Shown: positions 26,916 to 37,185 of the stretch, piece after piece
How positions within the stretch are numbered: position 1 is the stretch's first letter
Layout: the number at the start of each line of letters is the position of its first letter
Assembly: GCA_965204565.1 (NCBI GenBank)
Contig: CBDBEU010000001.1
Coordinates: forward strand, 1-53,645
From: CBDBEU01 sp965204565
GTDB taxonomy: Bacteria; Pseudomonadota; Alphaproteobacteria; Rhizobiales; TMED25
Length of the DNA: 53,645 bases
Direction: 5' to 3'
The notes under the pieces: model-generated
Told to the model about the DNA's origin: nothing
The model's database searches: none
What the model saw: the letters and a program-made list of their open reading frames with translations, nothing else
Made by a program: the position numbers and the translations under genes

Positions 26916-27044
26916 TTGTCAAAACTGCCGGAATCTCAGCGCAATTGCGTGATTTATTTATTCTGGTTCGGCATTTGTTAACGTTTCGCATGTTTTGACT
27001 GGGAAAGTGGAAAGTGATCACACATAGGTTTGAGGGGAGTTGAA

Positions 27045-27539
27045 ATGAGTGGCGTAGGCATTGTGCGCCTTTTGGCGGTCGCAATCGTTATGGTTGCCGT
27101 GACAGGCTGCGCATCGCGCCAGGCTGCGGTTGACGCTTCAGTTCCGGGGCTTGGCGCCAGTGCCACACCTGGATCGAATGAAGACCTCTCCCTCAATGTC
27201 GGCGATCGCGTGTTCTTCACCGTCGATCAGGTGACCCTGACAGAAACTTCCAAGACCACGCTGCAGCGCCAAGCGGCCTGGCTCAAACTCTATCCCCAGA
27301 ACAGTGTCACAATCGAAGGCCATGCAGATGAGCGTGGTACCCGCGAGTACAATATTGGTCTCAGCGCCCAGCGAGCCGAGGTGACGCGATCCTATCTGGC
27401 CAGCCTTGGAGTGCAAGCCCATCGCATGCGCACGATTTCATTCGGCAAGGAGCGCCCAGTCGCCGCCTGCGAGACCGAGTCTTGCTGGGCGCAAAACCGC
27501 CGCGCGGTTACAGTTCTGACCCAGGTCGGATCCGGCTGA
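27045..27539 (+). CDS. pal: Peptidoglycan-associated lipoprotein Pal
   Basis: Outer-membrane lipoprotein that ties the envelope to peptidoglycan. The ATG at 27045 follows a strong GAGGGGAG ribosome site. The signal peptide ends in a lipobox VTGC. The C-terminal OmpA-like domain shows TIEGHADERGTREYNIGLSA and AQRAEVTRSYL, the diaminopimelate-binding region. About 164 aa, of usual length. It lies between tolB and cpoB. Confidence 0.96.
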   Translation: MSGVGIVRLLAVAIVMVAVTGCASRQAAVDASVPGLGASATPGSNEDLSLNVGDRVFFTVDQVTLTETSKTTLQRQAAWLKLYPQNSVTIEGHADERGTREYNIGLSAQRAEVTRSYLASLGVQAHRMRTISFGKERPVAACETESCWAQNRRAVTVLTQVGSG

Positions 27540-27606
27540 ACCTCACTGGCCGCCATGGCAGTGCCATATTGACCGGCAACGCTCCGACCTGCAGAAGGTG
27601 GAGCCT

Positions 27607-28590
27607 ATGCACTGCAATGTGAGCAGATTGAAGCGAAAAGTAGTCCTGTCGGGCGTGATCGCTGCAGCCCTTGCCTGGCCACCGGCTGTGCTGGCGCAGA
27701 ATTGGTTCAACCCGCAGCCACCTGCTTCTCAAGATCTGACATTGGCGCCCCCGGCGCCAGATGTTGGAGATCTCTTCACCCGCATCGACCGGCTTGAAGA
27801 GATTGTACGCCGTCTGAACAGTGAAGTTGAAAGTCTGCGCCGGCGACTTGGCGAGGGTACACAGGCTTCCGCGCCGGTTGATCCACCTCCGACGGCACCA
27901 CAGTCGCTGACGTGGGTTTCCGATGAGGCGCAACCACAGCCCTTGGTGGAGGAGGGTGCGCCATTGTCAGAGCCAGAGCGTGCGCGTGCCATCGAGCCCC
28001 CAACTCCGCTCCTGCCACTACCGTCACCGGTAGTTGTCAGCACTGCCAATGCAGTTGTCCCGGCCGCGCGCATTACGGTCACGGGCTCCGCCGCCCCACG
28101 CTTTTCTGATGCGCAGCTTCCTGCCCCAGGCCAGCCATCGCTCCTGCGCGGTCCACAGGCGGGCAGTGATGTCGAAGTCGCTGCGCTTCCGCCTGGCCCT
28201 GCCGACACACAGGCAGAGAACGCCTATTCAGACGCTTATGACCGTTTGATTGCCGAGGGCATGGCTGGCGCCGGCACGGCGTTTTCCACCTTCCTGAAGC
28301 GCTATGCGGGTCATGAACTCGCCGGGAATGCCCAGTACTGGATGGCGGATACCCACTTTGTGCGCGGCGAGTATACGGCTGCTGCACGCGAGTTTCTGGC
28401 CGGATACAAGAGTTATGGATCAAGCCCCAAGGCGCCTGAAAGCCTGCTCAAGCTTGGCCTGTCGCTTGCAGCACTTGGCCGTGATGAGAAAGCCTGCAGC
28501 TCATTGCGTGAAGTCGCGGTACGCTTTCCGCAAGCTCCAACAGCGGTGCGTGAGCGCGCCGCCGAGGAACAAGTCAATGCCGGCTGCTGA
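27607..28590 (+). CDS. cpoB: Cell division coordinator CpoB (YbgF)
   Basis: Periplasmic protein that links Tol-Pal with peptidoglycan synthesis. Signal peptide (SGVIAAALAWPPAVLAQ), then a coiled-coil trimerisation region (LFTRIDRLEEIVRRLNSEVE), a Pro-rich linker, and C-terminal TPR repeats (HELAGNAQYWMADTHFVRG, KAPESLLKLGLSLAALGR). An in-frame GTG at 27598 is an alternative start. Its end overlaps the start of tilS by 14 bases. Confidence 0.93.
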   Translation: MHCNVSRLKRKVVLSGVIAAALAWPPAVLAQNWFNPQPPASQDLTLAPPAPDVGDLFTRIDRLEEIVRRLNSEVESLRRRLGEGTQASAPVDPPPTAPQSLTWVSDEAQPQPLVEEGAPLSEPERARAIEPPTPLLPLPSPVVVSTANAVVPAARITVTGSAAPRFSDAQLPAPGQPSLLRGPQAGSDVEVAALPPGPADTQAENAYSDAYDRLIAEGMAGAGTAFSTFLKRYAGHELAGNAQYWMADTHFVRGEYTAAAREFLAGYKSYGSSPKAPESLLKLGLSLAALGRDEKACSSLREVAVRFPQAPTAVRERAAEEQVNAGC

Positions 28591-29890
28591 GCTTAACTCC
28601 GCACCGATTGGTGCAGACGAGGCGGGCGCGCTGTTCGGCTGGATTACTGACAGGCCTACTTTAGCCGTCGCGGTCTCGGGTGGCCGCGACAGCATGACGT
28701 TGTTGCGGCTGATGGAGCGATGGGCAGGCGGGCGCGAAAAGCCAGCACGCATCATTGCTCTGACGGTCGATCATGGCCTGCGCACCGACTCGCTGGACGA
28801 GGTGAGACAAGTGAGTGAGTGGTGTTCCGCCATCGGCGTGGAGCATCATTGTCTGAGTTGGACCGGTATCAAGCCCCGAACCCGCATCCAGGAGAGGGCG
28901 CGAGAGGCCCGTTATCGGCTTATGACGGACTGGTGCAGCGCCCACGGCATTGGCGCGTTGGCACTCGCCCACCATCAGGATGACCAGGCAGAAACATTTC
29001 TCATGCGTCTGGCACGCTCCAGCGGCGTAGATGGGCTGGCCGCGATGGAACATGCATCGCTACGCGATGGCATCGAAATCCTGCGCCCGCTGATTGATAT
29101 ACCACGCACCCGCATCGAGGCGACGCTTGCCGATTTCGGTCAAACTTGGATTGATGATCCATCAAATGAGAATTCGGCGTTTGAGAGAGTTCGCATTCGC
29201 AAGGGCATGGGAGCATTGGCAGGCCTCGACATCGCCGCACCGGCGATCGCGGCCAGTGCCGCCAAGCTCGCCCGTGCTGCCGATGCTCTCAGCCAGATCA
29301 CCGATGCGCGCTTCAGCGCTTTGGCCAATGTTGATGCCGCAGGCTTTGCCACTCTTGACGGTGAAGCCCTAGCGCGTGAGCCGCGAGAGATTGCCCTGCG
29401 CATCATGGCCCGCGTCATCCGGCTTGTTGGCCGCCGCGAGCGTCTGTCTGACGGTGCGCTTGCGCGAACCACGGCCAGCATGACTGACGGCAACGCAACA
29501 TCTTTGACCATGGGTGGTTGCTGTATTTCTCGCACTTTCGGGAAGATTCTGGTGGTGCGGGAGAGCCGATCCTTGCCGCGCCGTTTGATTTCACCCGGCG
29601 TGACAACAATTTGGGACGACAGATTCACTGTCTCACTGGGCGTGCGCGAGACCGATGTTGAACTTGCCGCATTGGGCAAGCGCGGATTTGCCGCAGCCCG
29701 GCGCTTGAATCCGCTTCTTCAACCAATTCCGCCGCGTGCCGGCTGGGTTTTACCCGGAGGGTTTCGCGCTGGCGGGCTTGCGTTGGCACCAAATCTCGAC
29801 ATCGATGGCGCGGAATCGTCGTTGTCGGTGCGATTCTTGCGTGCTGACACGATGTTTAACCCGCATTTCCCATATGGCTCCATTGATTGA
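28577..29890 (+). CDS. tilS: tRNA(Ile)-lysidine synthetase TilS
   Basis: Essential enzyme that converts C34 of the CAU-anticodon tRNA(Ile) to lysidine so it reads AUA. The PP-loop ATP-pyrophosphatase motif is SGGRDSM near residue 37, followed by LTVDHGLR and ALAHHQDDQAETFLMRL, which are diagnostic. About 437 aa. I chose the ATG at 28577 because the conserved region starts just after it. In Rhizobiales ftsH normally follows; here the sequence after the stop goes into an IS1380 remnant, so the synteny is broken. Confidence 0.93.
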   Translation: MPAAELNSAPIGADEAGALFGWITDRPTLAVAVSGGRDSMTLLRLMERWAGGREKPARIIALTVDHGLRTDSLDEVRQVSEWCSAIGVEHHCLSWTGIKPRTRIQERAREARYRLMTDWCSAHGIGALALAHHQDDQAETFLMRLARSSGVDGLAAMEHASLRDGIEILRPLIDIPRTRIEATLADFGQTWIDDPSNENSAFERVRIRKGMGALAGLDIAAPAIAASAAKLARAADALSQITDARFSALANVDAAGFATLDGEALAREPREIALRIMARVIRLVGRRERLSDGALARTTASMTDGNATSLTMGGCCISRTFGKILVVRESRSLPRRLISPGVTTIWDDRFTVSLGVRETDVELAALGKRGFAAARRLNPLLQPIPPRAGWVLPGGFRAGGLALAPNLDIDGAESSLSVRFLRADTMFNPHFPYGSID

Positions 29891-29953
29891 TGTGATTGAT
29901 CGTTGGTTCTGTGATGAGAATCAATGTCTTGAGCGCATTTTGGGGCGCGGCAT

Positions 29954-30978
29954 ATGGCGAACCCGGTGGGTGAACCGGTTGATGGGCCTCTTCGGCTCGA
30001 TTTCGACTGCCGCCTGAAGCTTGAGTTCCACGGTTGCGGAATCACCACCAACGCCGGCTTGCCGGCCTGCCGCGAGCTTGATGACGCGTTCGGCTTGACG
30101 GACATGGCCGGCCATGAGCCTGTCGATCCGCGCACCGGCAAGAACGGCCGGCACGCGATGACGGGATTGTTGCGCCGATCCGTCTTCGGCCGCCTCGGTG
30201 GCTATGAGGACGTAAACGACGCCGACCACCCGGGACGCGATCCCGCGATGCGATGGATTGTCGGCGGGCGCGCCGTAGCCGGGCAGGCCGCGTGCGCCGT
30301 CCGTATGGGGCGATTGGAGACGGAGTTCCTTGCCGGTGAAGAGAACCTCCCCGCACCGGCCGATCTGTCGGGGCAATGGATTGACCGGGGGCACGCGCGG
30401 CATCCGCTGTTTGTGTTCAACCGGTTCGGCGATCCGGAACGCAGCCGACTTCGTCCCGGCAACGTCCACAGCGCCGACGGTCGGCGCGGCGTTCTGCAAC
30501 CCGTCGTCGAGCGTTACCGGGAACGGGGCCTGCGCCGCTGTTGCCGAGGCGATGCCGCCTTCGCCGCACCGGACATCCATGAGTTCCCGGAGGCCGAGGG
30601 CGACCGGTATACGATCGGTCTCAAAGCCGACGCGATCCTTCGGCAAAGCATCGCCTGTCTTCCGACCCGACCCGTCGACCGCCCGCCCGATCACATGATC
30701 CGCACCCATGCCGGCTTCAGCCATCGGGCAGGGTCATGGGACAAGAAGCGTCGGGTCGCCGTCAGGGTCGAACGGCATCCGGGCGAACGTGTCTCGCGCA
30801 TCGGCTTCATCGTCACCAGGCTGAGCCGCCCTGCCAGGCACGTGGTCGCCTTCTGCAACCGGCGCGGCGCGGCCGGTACGTCACGTTCCGGTTAGCCGAG
30901 GGCGCGGTGCCAGGGGGCCTGTTCGCCGAGATCCTGCGGCTGATCGCCGGACTTCGGCCGCAGCCGGCGCCGGCGTGA
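29954..30978 (+). pseudogene. IS1380-family transposase, copy A, internally deleted
   Basis: The frame from 29954 carries family features: CRELDDAFGLTDMAGHEPVD, GGYEDVNDADHPGRDPAM and a central SGQWIDRGHARHPLFVFN, then RVSRIGFIVTRL. It breaks after VVAFCNRRGAAG near 30870; a last piece AEGAVPGGLFAEILRLIAGL, resembling the family C-terminus, appears in another frame and ends at 30978. About 100 residues in between are missing. It differs considerably from the copy at 39430-40770, so the two are separate insertions. Confidence 0.8.
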
Positions 30979-31016
30979 CGCGTCCGGTTTTCATGCAGTC
31001 CGGCAAGAACCACGGG

Positions 31017-31180
31017 CGAGGTGTGTCCTGATGACGACGAAATCGGCACTCCCGGCGCGATATACGCCGGCGTCACCATTCTCGATGTCCCTCGATCCCC
31101 ACAACGATGGTCCGGAGTTGCAGATGTCCGCCCGTGGAGGCAATATCGGCTCGACGATGGCCGTCATCCCGTGAATGTCG
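31017..31180 (+). repeat. Copy 2 of the 165-bp dispersed unit
   Basis: Nearly matches the minus strand of 17145-17310. It lies between the end of the IS1380 remnant and the 5'-truncated SMP-30 pseudogene, and may mark the remains of a further element that truncated SMP-30. Confidence 0.8.
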
Positions 31181-31194
31181 GTCAAGATCACCCG

Positions 31195-31905
31195 CGGTGG
31201 CAGCTGGGATCTGGTGTGTGTGAATTATGACGGCTGGCCGAACGGGCTCAAGTTCCACAAGGACGGTCGCGCCTTCATCGCCTGCTACAAGCAGAGTCTG
31301 ATGGTGCTCGATGTCGCCAGCGCCGAAATCGAAACGGTGCTGGAGACCATGTATTCAGAAGGCTTCAAGGGCCTTAACGATCTTCATTTCACCCAGTCCG
31401 GCGATCTTTATTTCACCGATCAGGGACAGACCGGCATACTCGACTGGCCCGGCCGGGTGTTCCGCTATACCGCCGATGGACATCTGCACCGGGTGGCGAC
31501 CAATGTGCCGAGCCCCAATGGCATTCACCCTCAACAATACCGAAAAGAAGGTCTATGTGGCGGTCACCCGCACCCAGCAGATCTGGCGCCTGCCGCTGAT
31601 GGAAGACGGCAGCCCGACCACGACCGGCGTTGCCATCCAGCTTTCAGGTGGACATGTAGGGCATGACGGTGTTGAAATGGACTCAGAAGACGGCATGGTG
31701 GTGTGCCACCTCGGCGTTGGCGTATGGCGGTTCGACGACAATTGCCTGCCGACGCATCTGATTCATACTGACGATCATAGCCTGATGTCAATGTCGCGTT
31801 TGGCGGGCCGGTGTGCAAAACGCTCATATCACCGACTCGATGAATGGGCGTATCATGCGCACGGAACTGCCAGTCGCAGGCAAGCAGCTCTACGGATTGT
31901 CCTAG
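31195..31905 (+). pseudogene. SMP-30/gluconolactonase-like protein, truncated and frameshifted
   Basis: The product belongs to the SMP-30/Gnl beta-propeller family (lactonases for sugar acids). Readable pieces in order are NGLKFHKDGRAFIACYKQSL and GLNDLHFTQSGDLYFTDQGQ in the first frame; LNNTEKKVYVAVTRTQQIWR and DGVEMDSEDGMVVCHLGVGV in a second; and NAHITDSMNGRIMRTELPVA in a third, ending at TAG 31905. The frame changes near 31525 and again near 31790-31830. The 5' end is lost at the repeat boundary. It may once have been cotranscribed with the GntR regulator that follows. Confidence 0.82.
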
Positions 31906-32022
31906 TGAGTACGTTGAGGCATCGGCTGGCGGCCGGGCACCATGCCCGGGCTGCGACAGCATACAAATCAACGATCGGCTACAGCACTGATGCGCTGTCC
32001 CGGCACTTCAAAGAGCGCAGTC

Positions 32023-32790
32023 ATGGCCATTGTCGCTAGGGAGCATTTGCAGCAGGCCGACCAAGCACGGCCGGCTGAGGAAATTTCGCCGGCGGGGACT
32101 GCCGAGCCGCTCTATCTGCGGATCTCGACGGCGCTGCAAAAGGAAATCTCGGGCGGTGTCTATCCGGTATCGAACCGGTTCGGGGTCAGCCGCTATACCA
32201 TTCGCGAGGTGCTGAGACGTCTCAGTGAGATCGGTCTGGTGCAGCGCCGGGCCGGTTCTGGAACGGTGGTGGTGGCGAAGGATCCGCCAACCACCTTTGT
32301 TCACCGCGTCGGCACGCTGCGCGGGCTTCTGGCCTATCCGGAAGACACCTATCGCGAATTGGTGGCAAGGGGGGTCATCAAGGCCGACGAGGAGATCAGC
32401 CAAACCATCGGCTGTCCGGTCGGAAAGATAATGGCTGCGCTTGACCTGTCTGCGCAAGTCGGCGGAGTCATCCACCCCGTTTTGCTGGGGCCAGTTTTAT
32501 GTCCCACCTGAAGCCGAAGAATTGATGGATTTTCCCAAGATCGACCACGAGACGTCCATGGCCGCTTCAAAGGACCTACCCATCACCAGGCATTCAGGGC
32601 GGAGATTCAGATTTCCGCGAGCGCCATCCGCGGCACGCCTGCCACCATGCTGAAAGCCCGTGAGGGTGCTCCGGCTCTCAAAATCGTGCGCAGATATTTT
32701 GATGAACAGGATGGCAATTTCACCTCGACTGTGACGATCCACCCCGAGCATCGCTTCGTTTACTCGATGGATCTGGCACGCGAGGAGTAG
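32023..32790 (+). pseudogene. GntR/HutC-family regulator with UTRA domain, disrupted
   Basis: The N-terminal winged HTH is clear: RISTALQKEISGGVYPV, FGVSRYTIREVLRRLSEIGL and QRRAGSGTVVVAK. A gap of about 8-10 residues just before NRFGVSR indicates an in-frame deletion. The effector-binding UTRA domain continues in the same frame to DLSAQVGG, then switches near 32480 (WGQFYVPPEAEELMDFPKID) and again near 32590 (EIQISASAIRGTPATMLKAR, ending LAREE at 32790). It lies next to the SMP-30 pseudogene and could have regulated it. Confidence 0.82.
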
Positions 32791-32803
32791 CGAGCCCCTC
32801 AAT

Positions 32804-33325
32804 ATGGCCGGCACCACGGATATTGGTGGCGACAATCCGGCCATTGTGGACGGCCGGCAATCTCCGCGCGCTCTGCAAATTCAGCGCGGCGCCTGCCGGC
32901 TTTTGCGCGCACTCGGCTTTGCCACCATCACCGAACTGCACCTTGCCAGCGGCCGCCCCGCCGATATCGCCGCCCTCGGGCGCAAGGGCGAGATCTGGAT
33001 CATCGAGATCAAGTCGAGCGTCGAGGATTTTCGATCAGATACCAAACGGCCAGCCTATCAGGATTATTGCGACCGACTGTACTTCACGGTGCTCGAAGAT
33101 CTGCCGCTCGATATTCTGCCTGCTCAAACCGGCATCATCGTCGCCGACCGGTTCGGTGCGGCTGTCATTCGCGAGGCTCCCGATGAACCTTTGGCCGCGG
33201 TGCGGTGCAAGGCGGTGCAACTCAGATTTGCAAGGGCCGCGGCGCTCAGGCTGCATGCGCTGATGGACCCAGATGCCGCCAGTGCCAAAATCGTAGGGCG
33301 GCGGACCTTTGAACCTGCTCCATGA
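32804..33325 (+). CDS. MmcB-family DNA repair protein
   Basis: 173 aa protein of the MmcB/DUF1052 family, known from Caulobacter as a mitomycin-C-induced repair factor. It has a PD-(D/E)XK-like core: GRPADIAALGRKGEIWIIEI followed by KSSVEDFRSD, with the Asp and the E-x-K catalytic residues. The C-terminus is Ala/Arg-rich. The frame is intact although the neighbours on both sides are pseudogenes. Its 3' end overlaps the ABC ATPase remnant. Confidence 0.88.
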   Translation: MAGTTDIGGDNPAIVDGRQSPRALQIQRGACRLLRALGFATITELHLASGRPADIAALGRKGEIWIIEIKSSVEDFRSDTKRPAYQDYCDRLYFTVLEDLPLDILPAQTGIIVADRFGAAVIREAPDEPLAAVRCKAVQLRFARAAALRLHALMDPDAASAKIVGRRTFEPAP

Positions 33326-33860
33326 CCATGCGGCCCGCGGCCCGGCGATCATCGTTCAGGCATTAGCCAAGACGTTCGGCGAGGTGGACGCGGTGCGCGA
33401 TAAATATCAGGTTCTGCACCGCCTCAATTTCGAAAACCCCTATTTCGACATGCCGATGCGGCTCAGCGTGCGCGAAAATCTCACTGTCTATGCCCTGCTC
33501 TATGGGGTCCGGCTGGTTGATGAGCGCATTGCGCAGCTTGCCGGGGAGCTCGATCTCGCCGACCTTCTGGAGCGCCGGGTGTCAGTTGTCGGCCGGGCAG
33601 AAGACCAGAGTCGGGCTTGCCAAGGCGATGATCAACGAGCTGCAGGTGCTGTTTCTCGACGAGCCGACGGCTTCGCTCGATCCCGACACAGCCGATTGGG
33701 TGCGCGCCAGACTGGATTGACTGCGCGACGAAACCGGCACCACGATCATGCTGGCATCGCACAATATGGCCGAAGTCGAGCGGCTATGCGATCGGGTGTT
33801 GCTGATGAAAGATGGTGAGATCGTCAATGACGGCACTCCCAGACGGGCCAGCGCGCCCGC
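33322..33860 (+). pseudogene. ABC transporter ATPase lacking Walker A, frameshifted
   Basis: Pieces of an ABC-2 type exporter ATPase are seen in order: ALAKTFGEVDAV, then directly YQVLHRLNFENPYFDMPMRL, the segment after the Q-loop. The intervening Walker A portion is deleted. The signature region LSAGQKTRVGLAKAMI and Walker B VLFLDEPTASLDPD are in another frame, switched near 33590. A TGA at 33718-33720 precedes LASHNMAEVERLCDRVLLMK, the H-loop. The 3' end is fused to the permease remnant. It cannot bind ATP. Confidence 0.85.
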
Positions 33861-33864
33861 CGGC

Positions 33865-34629
33865 TCCACGCCATACTGCGGTGCTACACGTTCCTGCTGT
33901 TGCGCTCCTGGCCGCGCATTGTCGACATTATCTACTGGCCGACCGTCCAGCTTTTGATGTGGGGATTCCTGCAGACCTTTCTCGCCGGACAGTCCGGCTC
34001 ACTGGCGGCCATTGCCGGTGTGTTCATCGGCTCAGTGCTGCTGTGGGATATTCTTTTCCGGGGCCAGATCGGGTTTTCGGTGACCTTTCTGGAGGAGATG
34101 TGGTCGCGCAATATCGGCCATCTGATAATCAACCCGCTGAGGCCCACCGAATTGGCCGCATCGCTGATGCTGGTCTCCATATTGCGGGTGCTGGTTGGCG
34201 TGGTACCGGTGAGCGTGCTGGTGATCGTGTTCTTCGGCTTCAATGCCTATGACATGGGGCTGATGCTGATCGCCTTCTTCTTCAATCTGATGGCGACGAG
34301 CTGGGCAATCGGGCTGTTGGTGTGCGGACTTCTGGTGCGTTACGGCCTTGGAGTTGAAAACCTCGCCTGGGGTTTCGACTTTTTCCTGCTGCCGCTTTGT
34401 TGCGTTTATTATCCGTTGGAAACGCTGCCGCAGTGGCTGCATCCGGTGGATTTGGCACTGCCGCCCACCCATGTGTTCGAGGGCATGCGGGCATTGCTGA
34501 TCGATGAGGTGACTTCTGTTCACCGCACTGGCGCTCAATATGGTTTACCTAGGGCTTGGCTTTTGGGTGTTCCTGCACAATCTGGAATGTGCGCGCGACT
34601 CCTGCGCATTATTGCAAATCGGCGAATAG
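33865..34629 (+). pseudogene. ABC-2 type permease, frameshifted
   Basis: A membrane protein with several helices: WPTVQLLMWGFLQTFLAG, LRVLVGVVPVSVLVIVFFGF, MLIAFFFNLMATSWAIGLLV and PLCCVYYPLETLPQWLHPVD. The main frame is readable from about 33865. Near 34520 it shifts; the true end (NMVYLGLGFWVFLHNLECAR ...) is in the next frame with TAG at 34627-34629. The N-terminus was lost together with the ATPase 3' end. The SCO gene starts 9 bases later. Confidence 0.82.
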
Positions 34630-34638
34630 GCAAGATCG

Positions 34639-35229
34639 ATGAATGTAAACTGGTTGGCTTTGGCGATCGCAGCTGTCGTGGTCGCGGGTGCGGCGGCAAT
34701 CGCGGCGATGATGATCACCCGGCAGGACACCGGGCGCGGCCCGGAGTTTGTTCCCATTGGCGGCAATTTCACGCTCACCAGCCATGAGGGCAAGCGCGTC
34801 AACGACCCGGAGTTTCGCGGAAAGCTGATGCTGGTCTATTTCGGCTACACCTACTGCCCCGATGTGTGCCCGAGCGAGCTTCAGGTGATGGGTTCGGCGA
34901 TCGATCATTTGGGCGGGAAGGCGGATGAGGTGACGCCAATCTTCATCACAGTCGATCCGCAGCGCGATGACTGGCAGGCGCTGGGCGAATATGTGCCGCA
35001 TTTTCACGATCGGATGGTGGGCCTTACCGGAACGCCCGATGAGATCGCGGCGGTAGCTAAGGCCTACCGCGTCTATTTCGCAAAAGCCGAATCTGAGGAC
35101 GATGAAGCGTATCTGATGGATCACACCTCGCTGGTTTATTTGATGGCGCGCGATGGCCAGTATCTGCGCCATTTCACGGGCGGAACCACAGCTGAGGAGA
35201 TGGCAGCGGCCATTTCCGAGGAATTCTGA
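34639..35229 (+). CDS. SCO1/SenC-family copper chaperone
   Basis: 196 aa protein with one N-terminal membrane anchor (WLALAIAAVVVAGAAAIAAM) and a periplasmic thioredoxin-like domain. Copper-binding residues are visible: the CxxxC in YCPDVCPSEL and the distal His in MDHTSLVYL. SCO proteins help build the CuA site of cytochrome c oxidase. It starts just after the broken permease, so its original promoter may have been that of the ABC operon. The frame is intact. Confidence 0.93.
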   Translation: MNVNWLALAIAAVVVAGAAAIAAMMITRQDTGRGPEFVPIGGNFTLTSHEGKRVNDPEFRGKLMLVYFGYTYCPDVCPSELQVMGSAIDHLGGKADEVTPIFITVDPQRDDWQALGEYVPHFHDRMVGLTGTPDEIAAVAKAYRVYFAKAESEDDEAYLMDHTSLVYLMARDGQYLRHFTGGTTAEEMAAAISEEF

Positions 35230-35373
35230 GACTTTCGAGCGCGAATTACCCAAAAAAGCGCACCTTGCCACCGCCAAATTCAATCGGTCGGCCGCATGTT
35301 GCGTTGCACACCGAATCTGCGGCACACTTGTGTTGCACTGCGATAAGCGATTGAACCCTCAGGGAGCAGCCGT

Positions 35374-36661
35374 CTTGCTATACACGCTATACGAGTTCAC
35401 CCACGCGGCGGTGGCGCCGGCGCGGGCTGCTGCCGACATGGTCAATCTGGCGCTGAGAAACCCGTTCAATCCGCTCTCCCAGACCTTGCTCGGAAAATCG
35501 ATCATCGCATCGGCCGATATGTTCGAGCGCGCCACGCGGCGCTACGGCAAACCGCATTTCGGCATCGAACAGGTCGAGATCGACGGCACCAAGGTGGCGG
35601 TCACAGAACACTGTGCATGGCACAGGCCGTTTTGCCGCCTGCTGCATTTTCAGGCCGTATTGCCGCAGAACGCACCGGAGCGGCCGCGCATCCTGCTGGT
35701 GGCGCCCATGTCGGGACACTATGCGACGTTGCTTCGCGGCACGGTCGAGACGCTGCTTGCCGATCACGATGTCTATGTCACCGACTGGTGCGATGCGCGC
35801 ACAGTTTCGTTGGTGGATGGGCGCTTCGATCTTGACGACTATATCGACTACATCGTCGACATGCTGCATTTCCTGGGTGCCGGCACCCATGTGATCGCAG
35901 TGTGCCAGCCCTCCGTGCCGGTACTCGCCGCCACTGCGGTGATGGAGGCGGATGATGATCCGTTTGGCCCAAGCTCGATTGTGCTAATGGGCGGGCCGAT
36001 CGACACAAGATGCAATCCGACAGCGATAAATACCCTTTTCGAACAGCGTGATACCGACTGGTTTGCGCACAATGTGATTGTCCGGGTACCCTTCCCCCAT
36101 GCTGGGTTCATGCGCGAGGTTTATCCCGGTTTCCTACAGCTTTCCGGCTTCATGAGCATGAATCTGGACCGTCATGTGACGGCACATAAGGATCTATTTT
36201 TTCATTTCGTGGAAGGCGACGGCGACTCGATTGAAAAACACGAAATCTTTTATGACGAGTATCTTGCCGTAATGGATCTGACGGCCGAGTACTATCTCCA
36301 GACGGTGGAGACGGTTTTTGTTCGCCATGCGCTGCCAAAGGGCGAAATGATGCACCGCTGGCGCCCGGTCGATCCTTCAAAAATCCGGCGCGCGGCACTG
36401 ATGACGGTCGAAGGCGAGCGTGACGACATCTCCGGCCGCGGCCAGACTGAGGCCGCCCATGGGCTGTGCAGCGGTATTCCCGATGCGGCGAAACTGGCCT
36501 ATGTGCAGGCAGGCGTTGGCCATTACGGTGTGTTCAACGGCCGCCGGTTCCGCACTGAAACAGCGCCTGAAATCACCGCTTTCATCAAGCGCCATAACGG
36601 CACCGGCAAGCAGCGCACCCGGGCAGGCTCCCAGGAGCGCAAGGTGCTCACGCCATCTTGA
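35374..36661 (+). CDS. phaZ: Intracellular polyhydroxyalkanoate depolymerase
   Basis: About 428 aa alpha/beta hydrolase that mobilises stored PHB. It starts with TTG at 35374 (product MLYTLYEFTHAAVAPARAAA), preceded by an AGGGAG ribosome site; family proteins start with the same LYE.xHA motif. The lipase-box-like nucleophile Cys is in VIAVCQPSVPVL, and the acidic and His residues lie in the C-terminal TVEGERDDISG and VQAGVGHYGVFNGRRF segments. The DUF3141-like HFVEGD region is also seen. The frame is intact. Confidence 0.93.
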
Positions 36662-36733
36662 AACTCCCGCGCAACCACCTCACCTTATGTCCTATGCAAG
36701 GCGGGTTTGGTTAACGCAAAATCGAGGGTTAAC

Positions 36734-37122
36734 ATGACGACTCACTGCGCGACAATGCACCCTTGCTGGACGCCTCTCAACGTGGCGTTGATGGTGCTGG
36801 GATTTATTATTTTCTGGCCCCTGGGGCTGGCCATGCTTGCCTATATTCTGTGGGGCGACCGGCTTCGCGGCGAATTTGACGGGCTGAAGCGGCAGGTCTC
36901 CTCATTCAATCATGGACATTCGACGGGAAACACCACGTTTGACGGCTATCGCACGCGAGTTGGAGCGGCTAGAAGCCGAAAGGCGCAAGCTCGATGAGGA
37001 ACGGCGTGAATTTTCCGAGTTCCTGCGCGATCTGCGGCGTGCCAAGGACCATGACGAGTTCGACCGGTATCATGGCCGAGCGGGAAGAGAACGACGGCGA
37101 TTATCGCCCGCAATCTGCCTGA
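36734..37122 (+). pseudogene. DUF2852 membrane protein, two frameshifts
   Basis: The start MTTHCATMHPCWTPLNVALM and the helix VLGFIIFWPLGLAMLAYILW are typical of the DUF2852 family of alphaproteobacteria (function unknown). The frame should continue into the coiled coil RELERLEAERRKLDEERREF, but that is reached only by a shift near 36945. A second shift near 37060 is needed to reach the ending MAERE...DYRPQSA with TGA at 37120-37122. Neither shift lies in an obvious homopolymer. Confidence 0.8.
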
Positions 37123-37185
37123 GCGGGTATTGTAGGGCCGGGGGGTCGACCTCCCACCCTCTCGGGGCTCCCCAAAGGACAGGGC

